A DNA stretch of 64,000 nt from Ditylenchus dipsaci (lineage: Eukaryota > Nematoda > Chromadorea > Rhabditida > Anguinidae): NCBI GenBank assembly GCA_004194705.1, contig SADC01000936.1, positions 1 through 64,000 on the forward strand, in the 5' to 3' direction. The translations under genes were made by a program, and so were the position numbers. A model generated the notes under the pieces. It had not been told where the DNA came from, searched no databases, and saw only the letters and a list, made by a program, of their open reading frames with translations. Shown piece by piece: positions 41,611 through 51,455 of this stretch (positions are counted from its first letter, which is position 1; each line of letters opens with the position of its first letter).

Positions 41611-42625
41611 GCCGGATCGCGAATTTGCGTATTTTAGTGACTGTAACCGGCTTAATTATATTTATATAGCGTGTTTAATCTAGTAAATAACCTCTTTATT
41701 ATTACCAATAGTCCTTGCAATGGTATCTTTATGGTGCCTCCAGCATGTTAATTTGTAACTGTAACAATTATCGTATCTACCTCTTCAGTCCGGTTGCAAT
41801 GGTATACTCGGTCCTAAATCCACTACATCCGTCGGTACTATCACGCCCATCGTAACGCGCACTATGGAGGGAGTTGACAGTATAATATCTGTGCCGTTGC
41901 TGGTAAATGATTCGTTTAAATGAAATTTTTTAAATTTTTTTAAATTTTATATATTTTATAAATTTATATTTTTAAAATCTGGACTAATTCTTATATTTAG
42001 GTTGTGACGAGTTGTTTACTTCGACAATTTTAAAATGTGATAGATCATTGAAACCGTGAGACTGAGCTGATGTTTTTGCTGCTAATTTTTTTGCAGAAAA
42101 TAGTTTAGATTTCAAGAATTACGGCTTTCAATTTGAAAAAAGGTTTTCAAAACCTCGAGCAATGCCCAAAAAGCCTGTAGAAGAACAGGTGGAAATACCT
42201 TATTCTGTCGGATGTTTTTTCAGATTATTTTCAATTTCTACACACGAAAACATAATTTTCTTGGTAAAGAAGATATCAGTGGGAAAAGCGGGCTTTTAAA
42301 AAGTGTATTGTTGCAAAATTTTCAAATTTCAGTTTTTTTTATTTTAAATTTATGTCAATTCTGTTCATCAACTTGATATAATATATAGTAAAAAAACGGC
42401 TTTCAGCCCTTACAAGCGCTTCTTCATCACAGAAACAAGTCACTTTTTTATTTTACTACGACCGGGTCACACAGACATACACACGAACAAACGCCACAAA
42501 GAGACTATTGGAAACACAGGCTTTCTCTTCTTCTTGAGCCTTCTTTGAATCCACTTCTCTCACTTCAGTAGGCAGACGCAGCAAGCTTTGTTAAATTCCA
42601 AAAAAACCCAGAGTCTAGCGTATCT

Positions 42626-42851
42626 TCACGGTTCGCGGCGATCCAGGCACCAGCAGCGGCAGCATGACCAGGAGTAAGCACCATCCATCTGGACTTCACA
42701 AGTAGCAGGCACGCCAGATCCACCACTAAGGTTGACACACGGTTCACTCGCAGGCACATCACACAGACGGGTCGCACACTTTATCTTGGTCAACACATTT
42801 CTACGCTCGACATGACAGAAGCAGTCAAATACTCCCTTTTGCGCCGGGTAG
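42626..42851 (-). CDS. Candidate EGF-like exon
   Basis: Acceptor CTTCTCCAG at 42852-42853 opens a minus-strand frame YPAQKGVFDCFCHVERRNVL followed by LCDVPASEPCVNLSGGSGVP and ATCEVQMDGAYSWSC, ending at a stop at 42626. The order C....PCVN....G.P.TC....GAYS..C resembles an EGF-like domain, extracellular and disulphide-bonded, preceded by the end of another. Two extra cysteines after the domain and the early stop suggest a truncated or decayed end. AAAATAAAA near 42453 could be the polyadenylation signal. Confidence 0.4.
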
Positions 42852-43064
42852 CTGGAGAAGAGGGAAAAAGAAATATAGATATTTGAACTTTTTCAGTCGT
42901 CTACACAAATTTCTATGTGTTTCTAATATTTCATATGCTTTCACAGACTTAGATACCTGATTTGAATCTTTTTCTTTTGTTCTAAGACCCAACTACTCGG
43001 AGGATATAATTTTTTTTGGATTCACTGATAGTAATAAGAATTGGCTCAAATTGTTTTAAGCTAA

Positions 43065-43473
43065 GTCCCCAATGAGTGAGCGATTTTTTTTACTCGTTTA
43101 GGCGGGAACGGCTGTAGATTTTTTTCTCGGCCGAACTTCCTTTTCTGTTGGTACCATTTTGTAGCTGAATTCAGAGCTACAAAATAAAAAATTTCTAGCC
43201 ACATATCGCTGAAAAAGACTTGATAAAAATGCGTTTATTTGCACTCTACATCGCACTCTACATCTAACTAAATGAGTGCAATGTAGAGTGCAAATAAACG
43301 CATTTTTATCAGAACATTTTCAGCGATATGTAGCTGAAATTCTTTTTATTGCGTAGCCCTGAATCTCAGCTACAAAACGGTACCAACAGAAAAAAAAAAT
43401 TCGGCCGAGAAAAAAATCTACAGTCGTTTTTTCGCAATTTACATCGCACTATACATCGCACTCATTGGGGACG
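43065..43473. repeat. Foldback element, CCCCAATGAGTG ends
   Basis: CCCCAATGAGTG / CACTCATTGGGG at the outside. Long inner arms (TAAAAATGCGTTTATTTGCA / TGCAAATAAACGCATTTTTA) meet near 43263. A GTAGCCCTGAATCTCAGC phrase links it to 22050-22255. Confidence 0.8.
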
Positions 43474-43479
43474 TTCCTT

Positions 43480-43860
43480 TACCCCGTCAAATTATTTTTT
43501 ACCCGTCAAATCGTGAAAATGTGTTTTTATCTCCAAAAGTTTTAAATCTTTTTAACATTTTTACGTAAAAATGTAGCCCTGTATCTCGGCTTTCTAACAA
43601 GTTATCGACTGAATTTCTGAGATATCAAAAAGTTGGAGAAAAAAGTCTCTGTATGGACCAAATTTTTTCAAAAAATTTGGTCTGTAAAATGACTTTTTTT
43701 TCTTTAACTTTTTAATATCTCAGTGAGTTAGTTAATGCACTACACTACATGCTGGTACAAAAACTTTAATAAATTGAAACAAAAAAAATTAAGAAATACT
43801 TAAAAGAAATGAATTTTTACGATATGACGGGGTAGAAAAATAATTTTACGGGGAAAGTAC
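43480..43860. repeat. Foldback element, TACCCCGTCAAATTATT ends
   Basis: CTTTACCCCGTCAAATTATT and the inverted AATAATTTTACGGGGAAAG bound arms that include ACCAAATTTTTTC / AAAAAATTTGGT. It is directly adjacent to 43065-43473. Confidence 0.75.
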
Positions 43861-44286
43861 TTACAGCCAACAAGAATTATTAATAAGCTTTAGCCTGATC
43901 GGGAGTACACAGTCTTTGAATTTCCATAAAAAGAAAAAATCAAAAAATACACTTATTTTCGAAACTTCTTCACACTGTTGCATTTTCTAAATGAACACGA
44001 AATAACTAAGGGAAAGATAATGGAAATGTAAAAGCTGACCATGTAGAGGGCAGGCTTTACTTGATGCATTACTATCTAACATTTCAAAATAACTTGAACC
44101 TAAAAATAATTTTTTAAAAGCCCAAGTTAATCTGCATGACCATAGAAAAATAACCTAAGTAATACTTTTTTTTTCAGTCTAAGTTTATTTTTTAACTATT
44201 GTATAAACCCATGATAGATATTTTTTCAAGCTCAAGCCTAATTTTTATCTATTTAAGCAGTCATATAATTCTATTTTTATTCAAGA
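43861..44286. other. Unassigned AT-rich sequence
   Basis: No feature supported. Confidence 0.4.
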
Positions 44287-44369
44287 ATGAAACATATATT
44301 TAGACAAGCCACCCCAGACTTAAGGTCTCTAAGTTCAGAACAGTTATGGGAAAAAGTAGATAATCGGGT

Positions 44370-44500
44370 GCTGCGATACATCGCAGCGCAACATCGCAGC
44401 GTGCGCAGCAAATTTTGGCCGGAAACATCGCATCGCGACAGAGAATTTTCGAAAACAGCGCATATCGCAGCGCGAATTTCAAAAACATCGCAGTGAATTA
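44370..44500. repeat. ACATCGCAGCG array upstream of a hAT gene
   Basis: Six to seven units like ACATCGCAGCG and CGCAGCGCAAC. Its place just before a BED-finger hAT gene suggests the subterminal transposase-binding repeats of that element. Confidence 0.55.
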
Positions 44501-44669
44501 TTGGAAAAATGTTGCCCGCTTTTCATTGTTATTTCTGTAATTTTTTTGTTTTTTTTTCTCGTATTTTTTTGGTGAATTTCCCGTTTGTCACGCACTTTTA
44601 GTTCAAAATGAGTCAGCTGTGAAAAACCGAGCTTGAAGAAGAATATGTAAAGGATTTCTTTTCACAAAG

Positions 44670-45429
44670 CTGCCGCTGGGAACAGAATTTCAGTGCAACG
44701 TGTGCGAGAAGTCTATTCAAATGAAGAACCGTGGGCCGGCAAATCTGAAGTCTCATCTCCCAATGCATCCAAAATACAAGAAGTAGTTTCAAGAAATAAA
44801 GAAGGCTAAGCAACAGAAAGAAGCGGAGATGCAGCAAAGCATGTCAAAATTTGTGATCCGTGGAAGAGGTAACGTTGTTTGCTAGTTTTTATTAGACTTG
44901 TGATAGTCTTATGTAAGCTATCGGTACAGGATCGGAAGTAACGCACCTTATCGCTCGCACGAATTAGCCTTGGTTGCGTCCGAGGCATTCAAGGTGCACC
45001 TGTCTTCTGATAATTTGAAACGTAAGTTTTGTGTCGATTCACGCCACGGTAAACTAGTCTTTTTTAGGTAGTGAACACTATAGCATGTGGGTTTTCTCTC
45101 GACTCTGCCGGTGTCAAGAAATAAGTGAAGTCTCGTCTTACCGCCTGTGCTGCGCTTCACTTTACTTCGAATATCTGGTCAGGGCCGAGAGACAGCTTCA
45201 TCAGGTAAAATACTTTGGATTTTTCAAAAGTTTTAATAAGACTTTAGCTTGACTGCGCATGCTATCGACTCCGATTGGAAGAGGCAAATGTTTGTTTTTT
45301 GCGTGAGCACTCTCCTGGCATCACAACTTCGAAACTATTGGTGCATTAGTTGTGCAGATGATCAAAGAATGGAGATCGAGAAACCGAAAAAACACGTCTT
45401 TTCGCGCGATGAGGAGCAAACATGAAAAG
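44670..45429 (+). pseudogene. hAT transposase, N-terminal half with BED zinc finger, broken
   Basis: A first exon shows FQCNVCEKSIQMKNRGPANL then KSHLPMHPKYK, a BED finger (two cysteines, two histidines) that binds element ends. A stop (44784) follows, then a glutamine/lysine-rich helix ending at donor AG|GTAACG. A second island reads RSHELALVASEAFKVHLSSD. A third, after acceptor ACTTTAG, reads LTAHAIDSDWKRQMFVFC, matching the catalytic-core segment 'LTAH.ID..W' of hAT enzymes. Stops and frame breaks make it inactive. Element 45469-46508 sits in the following intron. Confidence 0.75.
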
Positions 45430-45468
45430 GTAACATCATTTTTAATTTTAAAAAATTCAATTAAATTT

Positions 45469-46508
45469 GGTTAATCATTTTTTCTGTGGCAAATTTAGTT
45501 TTTTTGTAGCAAAAATGTTTTTTGTGGCATATTTTTTCAGTAGCAAATTTTTTTTTTGTGGCAAATTTATTTTTTGTGGCAAATTTAATTTTTTTTGTGG
45601 CAAATTTACTTTTTTTGTAGCAATTTATTTTTTCTGTAGCAAATTTACTCTTTTTTGTAGCAAATCCGATTTTGGTCCGTAGCACACATACTTGAGGTAG
45701 TGTGCTTATTTATTCATCCTAAATTCTCAAAACTTGTATTCTGAGTCTATGAAGACTTGACTTCATGAAAGACAGGGGATTAATTGCTCGTAAAGCCGCA
45801 GGACTCTAGGTCTAATCTAGCACACACACCTGGCACACTCTCGGCTGCTTCATTACTCAACATCCTCTGATGGATCAGTTATTAAATTCTAAAATTCAAG
45901 CTTAACGAATTCACAACCAATACAATGCATGATGATAATTCTTTCAACCTTAGCCACATTATGCTCCACCACTTTGAAAAAGCAACACTTCAGTCCGTAC
46001 CCTTTTGGATCGTAACGGGCTTTCTTTTGTGAAGAAAAGAGTGTTGGCCGAAATAGCCGGGTAAAAGTGGGATCTTTTGCCAACTTCCTATGATCTTTCA
46101 GGAATTTGCGATTTTCGATTACTGGACCAAACCGAAATTCTCGGTTCGGGTTTCTCGAAAATCGGTTCAGGTCTAAAAAGACTGATAACAATACGCGGAT
46201 GAGTGTATCGACAGATATATACATATTTCTGAAGTTTTTAGACAAAAATAATCACACTACCTCAAGTATATGTGCTACGGACCAAAATCGATTTGCTACA
46301 AAAAAGAGTAAATTTGCTACAGAAAAAAAATAAATTTGCTACAAAAAAAGTAATTTGCCACAAAAAAAATTAAATTTGCCACAAAAAAAAGTAAATTAGC
46401 TACAAAATAAATTTGCCACAAAAAAAAATAAGTTTGCCACAAAAAAAATAGCTACAGAAAAATTTGCCACAAAAAAAACTAAATTTGCCACAGAAAAAGT
46501 GATTAACC
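45469..46508. mobile_element. Array-armed foldback (TTTTTGTGGCAAATTTA motif), 8-bp TSD
   Basis: Ends GGTTAATCATTTTTTCTGTG / CACAGAAAAAGTGATTAACC. The arms 45469-45705 and 46250-46508 are tandem units of TTTTTTGTGGCAAATTTA (or GTAGCAAATTTAC). A perfect 8-bp TSD TTAAATTT lies at 45461-45468 and 46509-46516. Removing the element rejoins an intron end TTTTTAG|GAATCTG. The interior has one minus-strand frame. Confidence 0.9.
45889..46245 (-). CDS. Frame inside the 45.5 kb foldback, unknown
   Basis: 118 codons, including FSRNPNREFRFGPVIENRKF and LFSSQKKARYDPKGYGLKCC, then HNVAKVERIIIMHCIGCEFV. The second half has protein-like composition with cysteines; the first half may be chance. No family recognised. 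As in the neighbouring element, it may be captured host sequence. Confidence 0.3.
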   Translation of the reverse strand: MSKNFRNMYISVDTLIRVLLSVFLDLNRFSRNPNREFRFGPVIENRKFLKDHRKLAKDPTFTRLFRPTLFSSQKKARYDPKGYGLKCCFFKVVEHNVAKVERIIIMHCIGCEFVKLEF

Positions 46509-46516
46509 TTAAATTT

Positions 46517-47052
46517 TTAGGAATCTGAAGAGAGCGGATACTTGGTGACCGTTTGTTTATATGCGGGCTTTTGTTGATAGCATAATAGCTTTGTTTCGAA
46601 AGAAAACATGACTAATAGTTTAACCATTGACAAATTTCTCAGCGGCTGGACATTTTTGTGATTTTTTCTATTTTAGCAGAAAACAGAAAGCGGACATAAA
46701 TAACCACGCTTCCAGAATTTTTCTCAATCTTTTCAAGACAAGTAAACCTTTTTTGGATTGGCGCTTTTTCGTTTTCCGGCATTACTCAAGCTGAAAGGAC
46801 TGATATCGTAAAGTTGTAATTTTCAACAGCTTGGAGCTGAAATTCGCAAAAAATCCGATTTTCAAAAAATGGAATTTTTTATCTTTAATTTTTTTCAGAA
46901 AATTTTTATACACAAGCAGCTATATGCCCTTTGAAAGCTCTTTTTATAGGCTTTTTCTAATAAAACAAACATCAAGTAAGAGTCTTTACAGAAAGTGCCA
47001 TTTATGGCTGTTTGAATGTTGAGCATGCATCCGAGAATGATAATTTATTCAA
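46517..47052. other. Possible continuation of the hAT gene; otherwise unassigned
   Basis: GAATCTGAAGAGAGCGGATA follows an acceptor-like TTTTTAG, but stops appear soon after. No other feature seen before the next foldback starts. Confidence 0.35.
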
Positions 47053-47303
47053 CGCAAATCTTTTTCTTGCATCAGATTTACTTTTTTTTGCATCAGAAAT
47101 ACTTTTTTTTGCATCAGATATACTTTTTTTTGCATCAGATTTTTTTGCATCAGAAATACTTTTTTTGCATCAGATTATTACTTTTTTTGCATCAGATTTA
47201 CTTATTCTTGCATCAGATCTGTTTTTGGATCAGAAATACTTCTTTTTGCATCAGATTTACTTCTTTTGCATCAAATAGGCTGTTGTGCAGTGTTTCTCCA
47301 ATA

Positions 47304-47698
47304 ATGGCCTCATTTTTCAGTGTCAATATGGACTTTTCAAATTTGGATGATGCCAGTATGCATTCTGTTCAGCAAAGGTCGTTGATAAGTGCTGAATCTG
47401 AAGTAGAAGCATCTCCGTCTCCGAAGCGCACTCGCTGAGGCGTCAAAAATGTCCCAAGGAAGCTCCTAAAAAATTTCTCTGACCAAGCATCGTTTTTGAC
47501 TTGGTTTGAAGGTGAAAAACCGAAGTGGAAGTCTACTGGTCTGGTCTACTCCACGTCTTATTTTAAGGGTTGCAGTGGTGTGGATGAAAAGTCGCCTGAG
47601 TTAAAAAAAATCATCGATGCTATTGTAAGTGCTGCTCTAAAGTTACGATCTCATAAATTATTGATCATTTTTAGTTTGAACAGTTGGAATTACTATTG
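47304..47698 (+). pseudogene. First cargo segment of the 47 kb foldback, unknown origin
   Basis: ATG 47304 opens MASFFSVNMDFSNLDDASMH and runs 44 codons to a stop (47436). A second frame reads LKNFSDQASFLTWFEGEKPK, then SYFKGCSGVDEKSPELKKII to a good donor ATT|GTAAGT (47625). An acceptor ATTTTTAG lies at 47674. The text is protein-like but does not match the TTC27 part downstream, so the cargo may be chimeric. Family not recognised. Confidence 0.45.
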
Positions 47699-47769
47699 AC
47701 GCTAAGTCTGCCGATGTCTCGCCTTGTCTAATCGTTCAATACGATCTGGAGAGAGCGGCCTGCCAATTG

Positions 47770-48510
47770 GAATATTTCGAGAGAAGCAAAGCTCAGCTGA
47801 GTTTGAGAATGCAGCTGAAGCAGCCGGGATCAAACTGGAATTGGATGGGGCTCTTGGCAAAAGGACTCATTTTCAGTGCAGGAGTATGGCACAACTCGCT
47901 CTATCAGTAAGAATTCATTACTCATTTTAAAAGCCTGTCTTCTGAATTGCCTGATTCTAAGATATTTCATTTGCTTTCTTTCTTTTCTCTGATGCAATTT
48001 ATAATTGACCAATTATTCAGGCAACTTCAATCAACGCCTCTGCTACAAATGGAAGTTCTTTGATGTCTGGCCATCAAGAAATTGAATATTCTGATCTGCC
48101 TCTCAACTGCAAGAGTACTGATGATACTCTGCTGGACTACGTTAACTTTGATGACAGGCACCTGGTGGAAGCAAGTACAAGTCTTTCCGATGAGCAGTTG
48201 GCCTGCATACTAGCTATTGGAATTTTTGAGACAAAGTCGATGCATAGTTCTGCAGATGGAGTGGATGCCGAAGTGCCCTTTGTATATGTCGATAAGGTCT
48301 GAAATTTTTTCATAAGGTTCATTAGTAAAATTACTTTTTTTTAGGTCATTGAGCAGAAGCGGAATTGGGCTATACAAACCCGTGCCATTTATGTGTTTAG
48401 CTATGGTGCTGGATAAGCGCATCCAGGTGCCTCAAGTGCTTCGAAGTCAAAATATGGATCAAAGAAAACAAGTAGAAAGGCCAAAGAAAGCTAGAAACAT
48501 GCCAAGATAA
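47770..48510 (+). pseudogene. TTC27: Captured fragment of a TTC27-like gene with introns
   Basis: Three exon pieces (about 47770-47906, 48021-48296, 48345-48510) joined by GT-AG introns encode FENAAEAAGIKLELDGALGK and RTHFQCRSMAQLALS, then DDTLLDYVNFDD, DEQLACILAIGIF and NWAIQTRAIYVFS. These match, in order, the 'GALGKRT.FQ...AQL', 'DDT.L' and '.WAIQT.A' segments in the middle of TTC27, a tetratricopeptide protein of about 840 residues. The flanking N-terminal part and all TPRs are missing, and a stop follows. Retained introns mean DNA-level capture, not a retrocopy. AATAAA lies near 48562. Confidence 0.75.
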
Positions 48511-48602
48511 TGAATTCACAGAAGTCTCATTTTCGCCATTGTTATTTTGTTTGTTGTCAATAAAAAATTTGCTTTCCTCATTTAATCAAACTTCGAAATA
48601 AG

Positions 48603-48643
48603 GCCACCTGGGCAGCTCCAAAGGACTGCCCTGAAGGTGGCCT
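48603..48643 (+). other. Strong hairpin after the TTC27-like fragment
   Basis: GGCCACCTGGGCAGCTCC and GGACTGCCCTGAAGGTGGCC pair over about 17 positions with a small loop. It lies 40 bases after the AATAAA signal, inside the foldback element. Role unknown. Confidence 0.45.
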
Positions 48644-48779
48644 CATATCGAGCATTTTGCAGATTTTCCTTGACGATCTTGCTAGATGTATGTTAATGTA
48701 GTTAATTTTACTTGACTAAGTTTACGTATGTGGTCCGGATAATGTGTATTCATCTACAAGGTTGTCGATGATTTTACTT

Positions 48780-48930
48780 CAAAATATGACATATAAATGC
48801 AGGTCAAAGCAGTCAAACTCCATCGTGAATATCACCATCTGGATACTCCGACTTGGGTACCACTATCTGAGTCGCACACCTGGGTACCACCAACTGGATA
48901 CCCCATTTGTGTACTCCTGCCTAGGTAAAA
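48780..48930. repeat. GGGTACCAC / TGGATAC repeats
   Basis: TTGGGTACCACTATCTGAGT, CTGGGTACCACCAACTGGAT and GTGTACTCCTGCCTAGGTA recur with a period of about 25-30 bases. They resemble the block motifs of the 28.4-29.3 kb minisatellite. Confidence 0.4.
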
Positions 48931-49378
48931 ATATATTGCAGACAATGTTGAGTAAACAGTAAAGAACCCGTGAAAATCGTGTAAAAAATTAACGGGAAAC
49001 TGGTGATCAACCTGAGTACATATCTTGCTCGATCTTCAGTAGTTTGGGGGTTTAAGATGGTTTGAGAACTGTATAGACTGTATAGCTGTATAGTTTGACT
49101 GTATAGTTTTTATAAATGTATAGTTTGAGAACTGTATTGTAGAAAACTGTATATCTGATGCGAAAACAAGTGAATCTGATGCAAAAAGAAGTATTTCTGA
49201 TGCAAAAACAGATCTGATGCAAGAATAAGTAAATCTGATGCAAAAAAAAGTAAATCTGATGCAAAAAAAAGTATATCTGATGCAAAAAAATCTGATGCAA
49301 AAAAAAGTATATCTGATGCAAAAAAAAGTATTTCTGATGCAAAAAAAGTAAATCTGATGCAAGGAAAAGTACCATGCT

Positions 49379-50059
49379 TTATTCAATCGCCTTTTGACTC
49401 ATTTCAAAAATATAAGTTACTTATCAGCCATGTACTCAAAATGTTGGGCATATTCCGTAGAGTGAAAATATACCAAATCTCCAGATCGTATTGGACGTGC
49501 TTAAAAACACTGAAAAGGCACATCTATTTGGTGTCTTTGTACTCGCTAGAATGCATGCAACCATTCCTTCATAATTTTAAAAATCTGTTTGCAGATTGAG
49601 AATCATCATTAAACACTGTTCGCAAGTACACAAAAGTGCCGCTAAATTGTTGAATTGTTGAAGAAACTGATTTTTTCGAGAATAAATATCTCATTAGAAG
49701 GGGGGGGGGGCGCTTATTTTTCGATCATAATTATTATGATTTTTCGATCATAATTTGGAGTAATTTACCACTACAACAATGTAAGTTTTTACCCTATTTC
49801 AAATTTTTATGATTTTTGGGCAGAATTTTTAGGCCAATTGTTTGTCCAGGGCAGCCAAATTAAAAAGAGGGAAAACTGCATATATACACATTGCGTAGTC
49901 CCATTGAGAATTTCATCAAATTGGACATGGTACAATGTTTTCTTGAATTTTAGCTCTAACTTCTCCTAACTATTCATCTGTATGATAGCTAAAATGAAGC
50001 TGAGGATCTTAGCTACATTTAGACACCAAACTTCTAAATAAAAAGAGAAAAAAATAAGG
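49379..50059. other. Unassigned
   Basis: Contains a fragment of the AATAAGCGCC family (about 49690-49720, with a G run). No exon recognised. Confidence 0.4.
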
Positions 50060-50205
50060 CCTGCTGCCAGTGGTAAAAATTTTATACATGGGCAATTGGT
50101 CGTCACTAGTTTCTGCTTCTTTAAACCCGCATTTTTTAAACAAACCAATAGCAGCAGCATTATCAGTTTCTGTATCTAGCTTAACTTTTCTCACTTTTGC
50201 AACAT
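50060..50205 (-). CDS. GNAT-family acetyltransferase exon (C-terminal part)
   Basis: Acceptor TTGCAAAG at 50206-50207 opens a minus-strand frame VAKVRKVKLDTETDNAAAIG, LFKKCGFKEAETSDDQLPMY, KIF. The pattern L.TE..N..AI.LF.K.GF is the last core motif of GCN5-related N-acetyltransferases, where the N-A-A-I-L-F helix contacts acetyl-CoA. The frame runs on to a stop at 50009, but the residues after KIF look non-coding. The rest of the domain would lie upstream at higher coordinates and was not found. Confidence 0.6.
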
Positions 50206-50503
50206 CTTTGCAATAAATAAGAAATCATTCATGAGATGAGGTGGATGTTTGATGACTATTGTGTGTATTTTTCAGTAATCAGAAAAATCGAAACTTATTG
50301 ATAATGATCAATCCATTTCTTATTAAGCAACCTTTTTACAAAACAACAGATCTGGCCTCTCAAAATCAACCTTTTTCTGATTAATAAACCCAGATATAAA
50401 CTCTGAGTTTGAATAACAAATGATCAGTTAATGACTGTTTCACTTGTTTTTTTTTAAACTTGTATTATTTATATTATTTATAAATTATTTATAAATTTAT
50501 ATA

Positions 50504-50763
50504 CCGTGTATTCTCTATTAATCCCCCACTCTCTGATAAACCCCCACTCTCTAACAATCCCCCACTCCACAAACCTCATATCTCAGCCTAGAGCAAACAT
50601 TTCACAAATCTGTTTTTGCGTTTTCTTAATTAGCTCGAGCTCTCCTGATTCTTCTTTTCAGATATCGGTCGACCGCCGAAAAATCTCGAAATCGACCTCA
50701 AATTTTTCCGATTTTTCAGGGTTCAAAATAATCCCCCATGGGGGATTAATAGAGAATATACGG
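50504..50763. mobile_element. Pogo-type MITE with TAATCCCCCACTCTC repeats
   Basis: TA|CCGTGTATTCTCTATTAATC and GATTAATAGAGAATATACGG|TA. Three AATCCCCCACTC-like units lie inside the left end. The shared interior module (TTTTCTTAATTAGCTCGAGC) is present. It is absent from copy A. Confidence 0.85.
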
Positions 50764-50783
50764 TAGCTGTTCAAGGCTTGTTA

Positions 50784-50870
50784 CAGTCGATTCTCAATAT
50801 AACAATATAAAAAGTCGTGTTATATTAGGGGCGAGTTATATTGCTGTCGCATTGTATTGAGACTCGACTG
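50784..50870. mobile_element. Complete CAGTCGA-type MITE, 87 bp
   Basis: TA|CAGTCGATTCTCAATATAAC ... TTGAGACTCGACTG|TA. It is the shortest complete member. Copy A has a truncated version at about 39809. Confidence 0.8.
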
Positions 50871-51134
50871 TATAGGCTTTTCTATGACACTTTGATTTCT
50901 TTCTACTCATTCGCTAAGCAGATGTTAACCTGGTTTGTTTCACCCAGACTTACCTTCAAGCTGCAGGATCCAACATGAAACCTAGCAAGACTAGTGACTA
51001 AAATGCATTAATAAGTTTTTTTGCCTAGCTTCAACATAAAAACATGGTAAAGTACCTCAAATCGTATGGCTTTCTGGTTCACACGCTTAAATAAAGAGTA
51101 TGGCCGGAGACAAAAATATTTTATTACGCCTAGT

Positions 51135-51210
51135 ATCAATTTGGTCCGGCATCAAAACAGAAGGCATCAAAATAGCTGGCATCTAAACGGCGCGGCATCA
51201 ATATGGGTTA
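51135..51210. repeat. GGCATCAAAATAGC array (copy B)
   Basis: Duplicate of 39895-39975, nearly identical. Confidence 0.6.
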
Positions 51211-51455
51211 GTATGTCCACTAGGTTAGTTGTTCGACCTCATGTCAAGTTTCGACTGCATTGATTTATGATTATATATTTATTGAAGCTGTGTCAATAAA
51301 GGCCGACGACATGAATTTTTAACTATAAATTTCAAGCATTTGAAATATACTTTGTCGGTTAAATAATAGACATCTATATATTCTGACATTTTATTACGAC
51401 TATTTATTAATATAATTTAGCTAGAAGACAAAGTTTTATTGAATATTTTCATATA

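Larger units (their letters stand above)
39700..42300. repeat. Segmental duplication, copy A
   Basis: Bases about 39705-39810, 39840-40130, 40400-40600, 41380-41460, 41810-41860 and 41930-42250 align in order with copy B at 50385-56130. Copy A has a private foldback (40613-41340) and a private stretch at 41460-41810. It retains the empty site for the hAT at 51954-52964. Confidence 0.85.
47053..49378. mobile_element. Array-armed foldback (TTTTTGCATCAGATTTAC motif) with captured genes, 8-bp TSD
   Basis: The left arm 47053-47278 has about eleven units of TTTTTTGCATCAGATTTAC/ATAC. The right arm 49155-49378 has the same units inverted. TTATTCAA at 47045-47052 and 49379-49386 is a perfect 8-bp TSD. 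The ends CTTTTTCTTGCATCAG / CTGATGCAAGGAAAAG are inverted. The 1.9-kb interior is coding-like with introns and an AATAAA signal. Confidence 0.9.

Noticed and set aside
45467..45682. Open frames on both strands rich in FFCGKF / ATKK repeats
   Set aside because: They are translations of the TTTTTTGTGGCAAATTTA array, not genes.
47068..47275. Regularly spaced repeats that could be mistaken for a CRISPR array
   Set aside because: Units are about 20 bp with T-run spacers, and an inverted copy of the whole array lies at 49155-49378 with a target-site duplication outside; this is a eukaryotic foldback arm.
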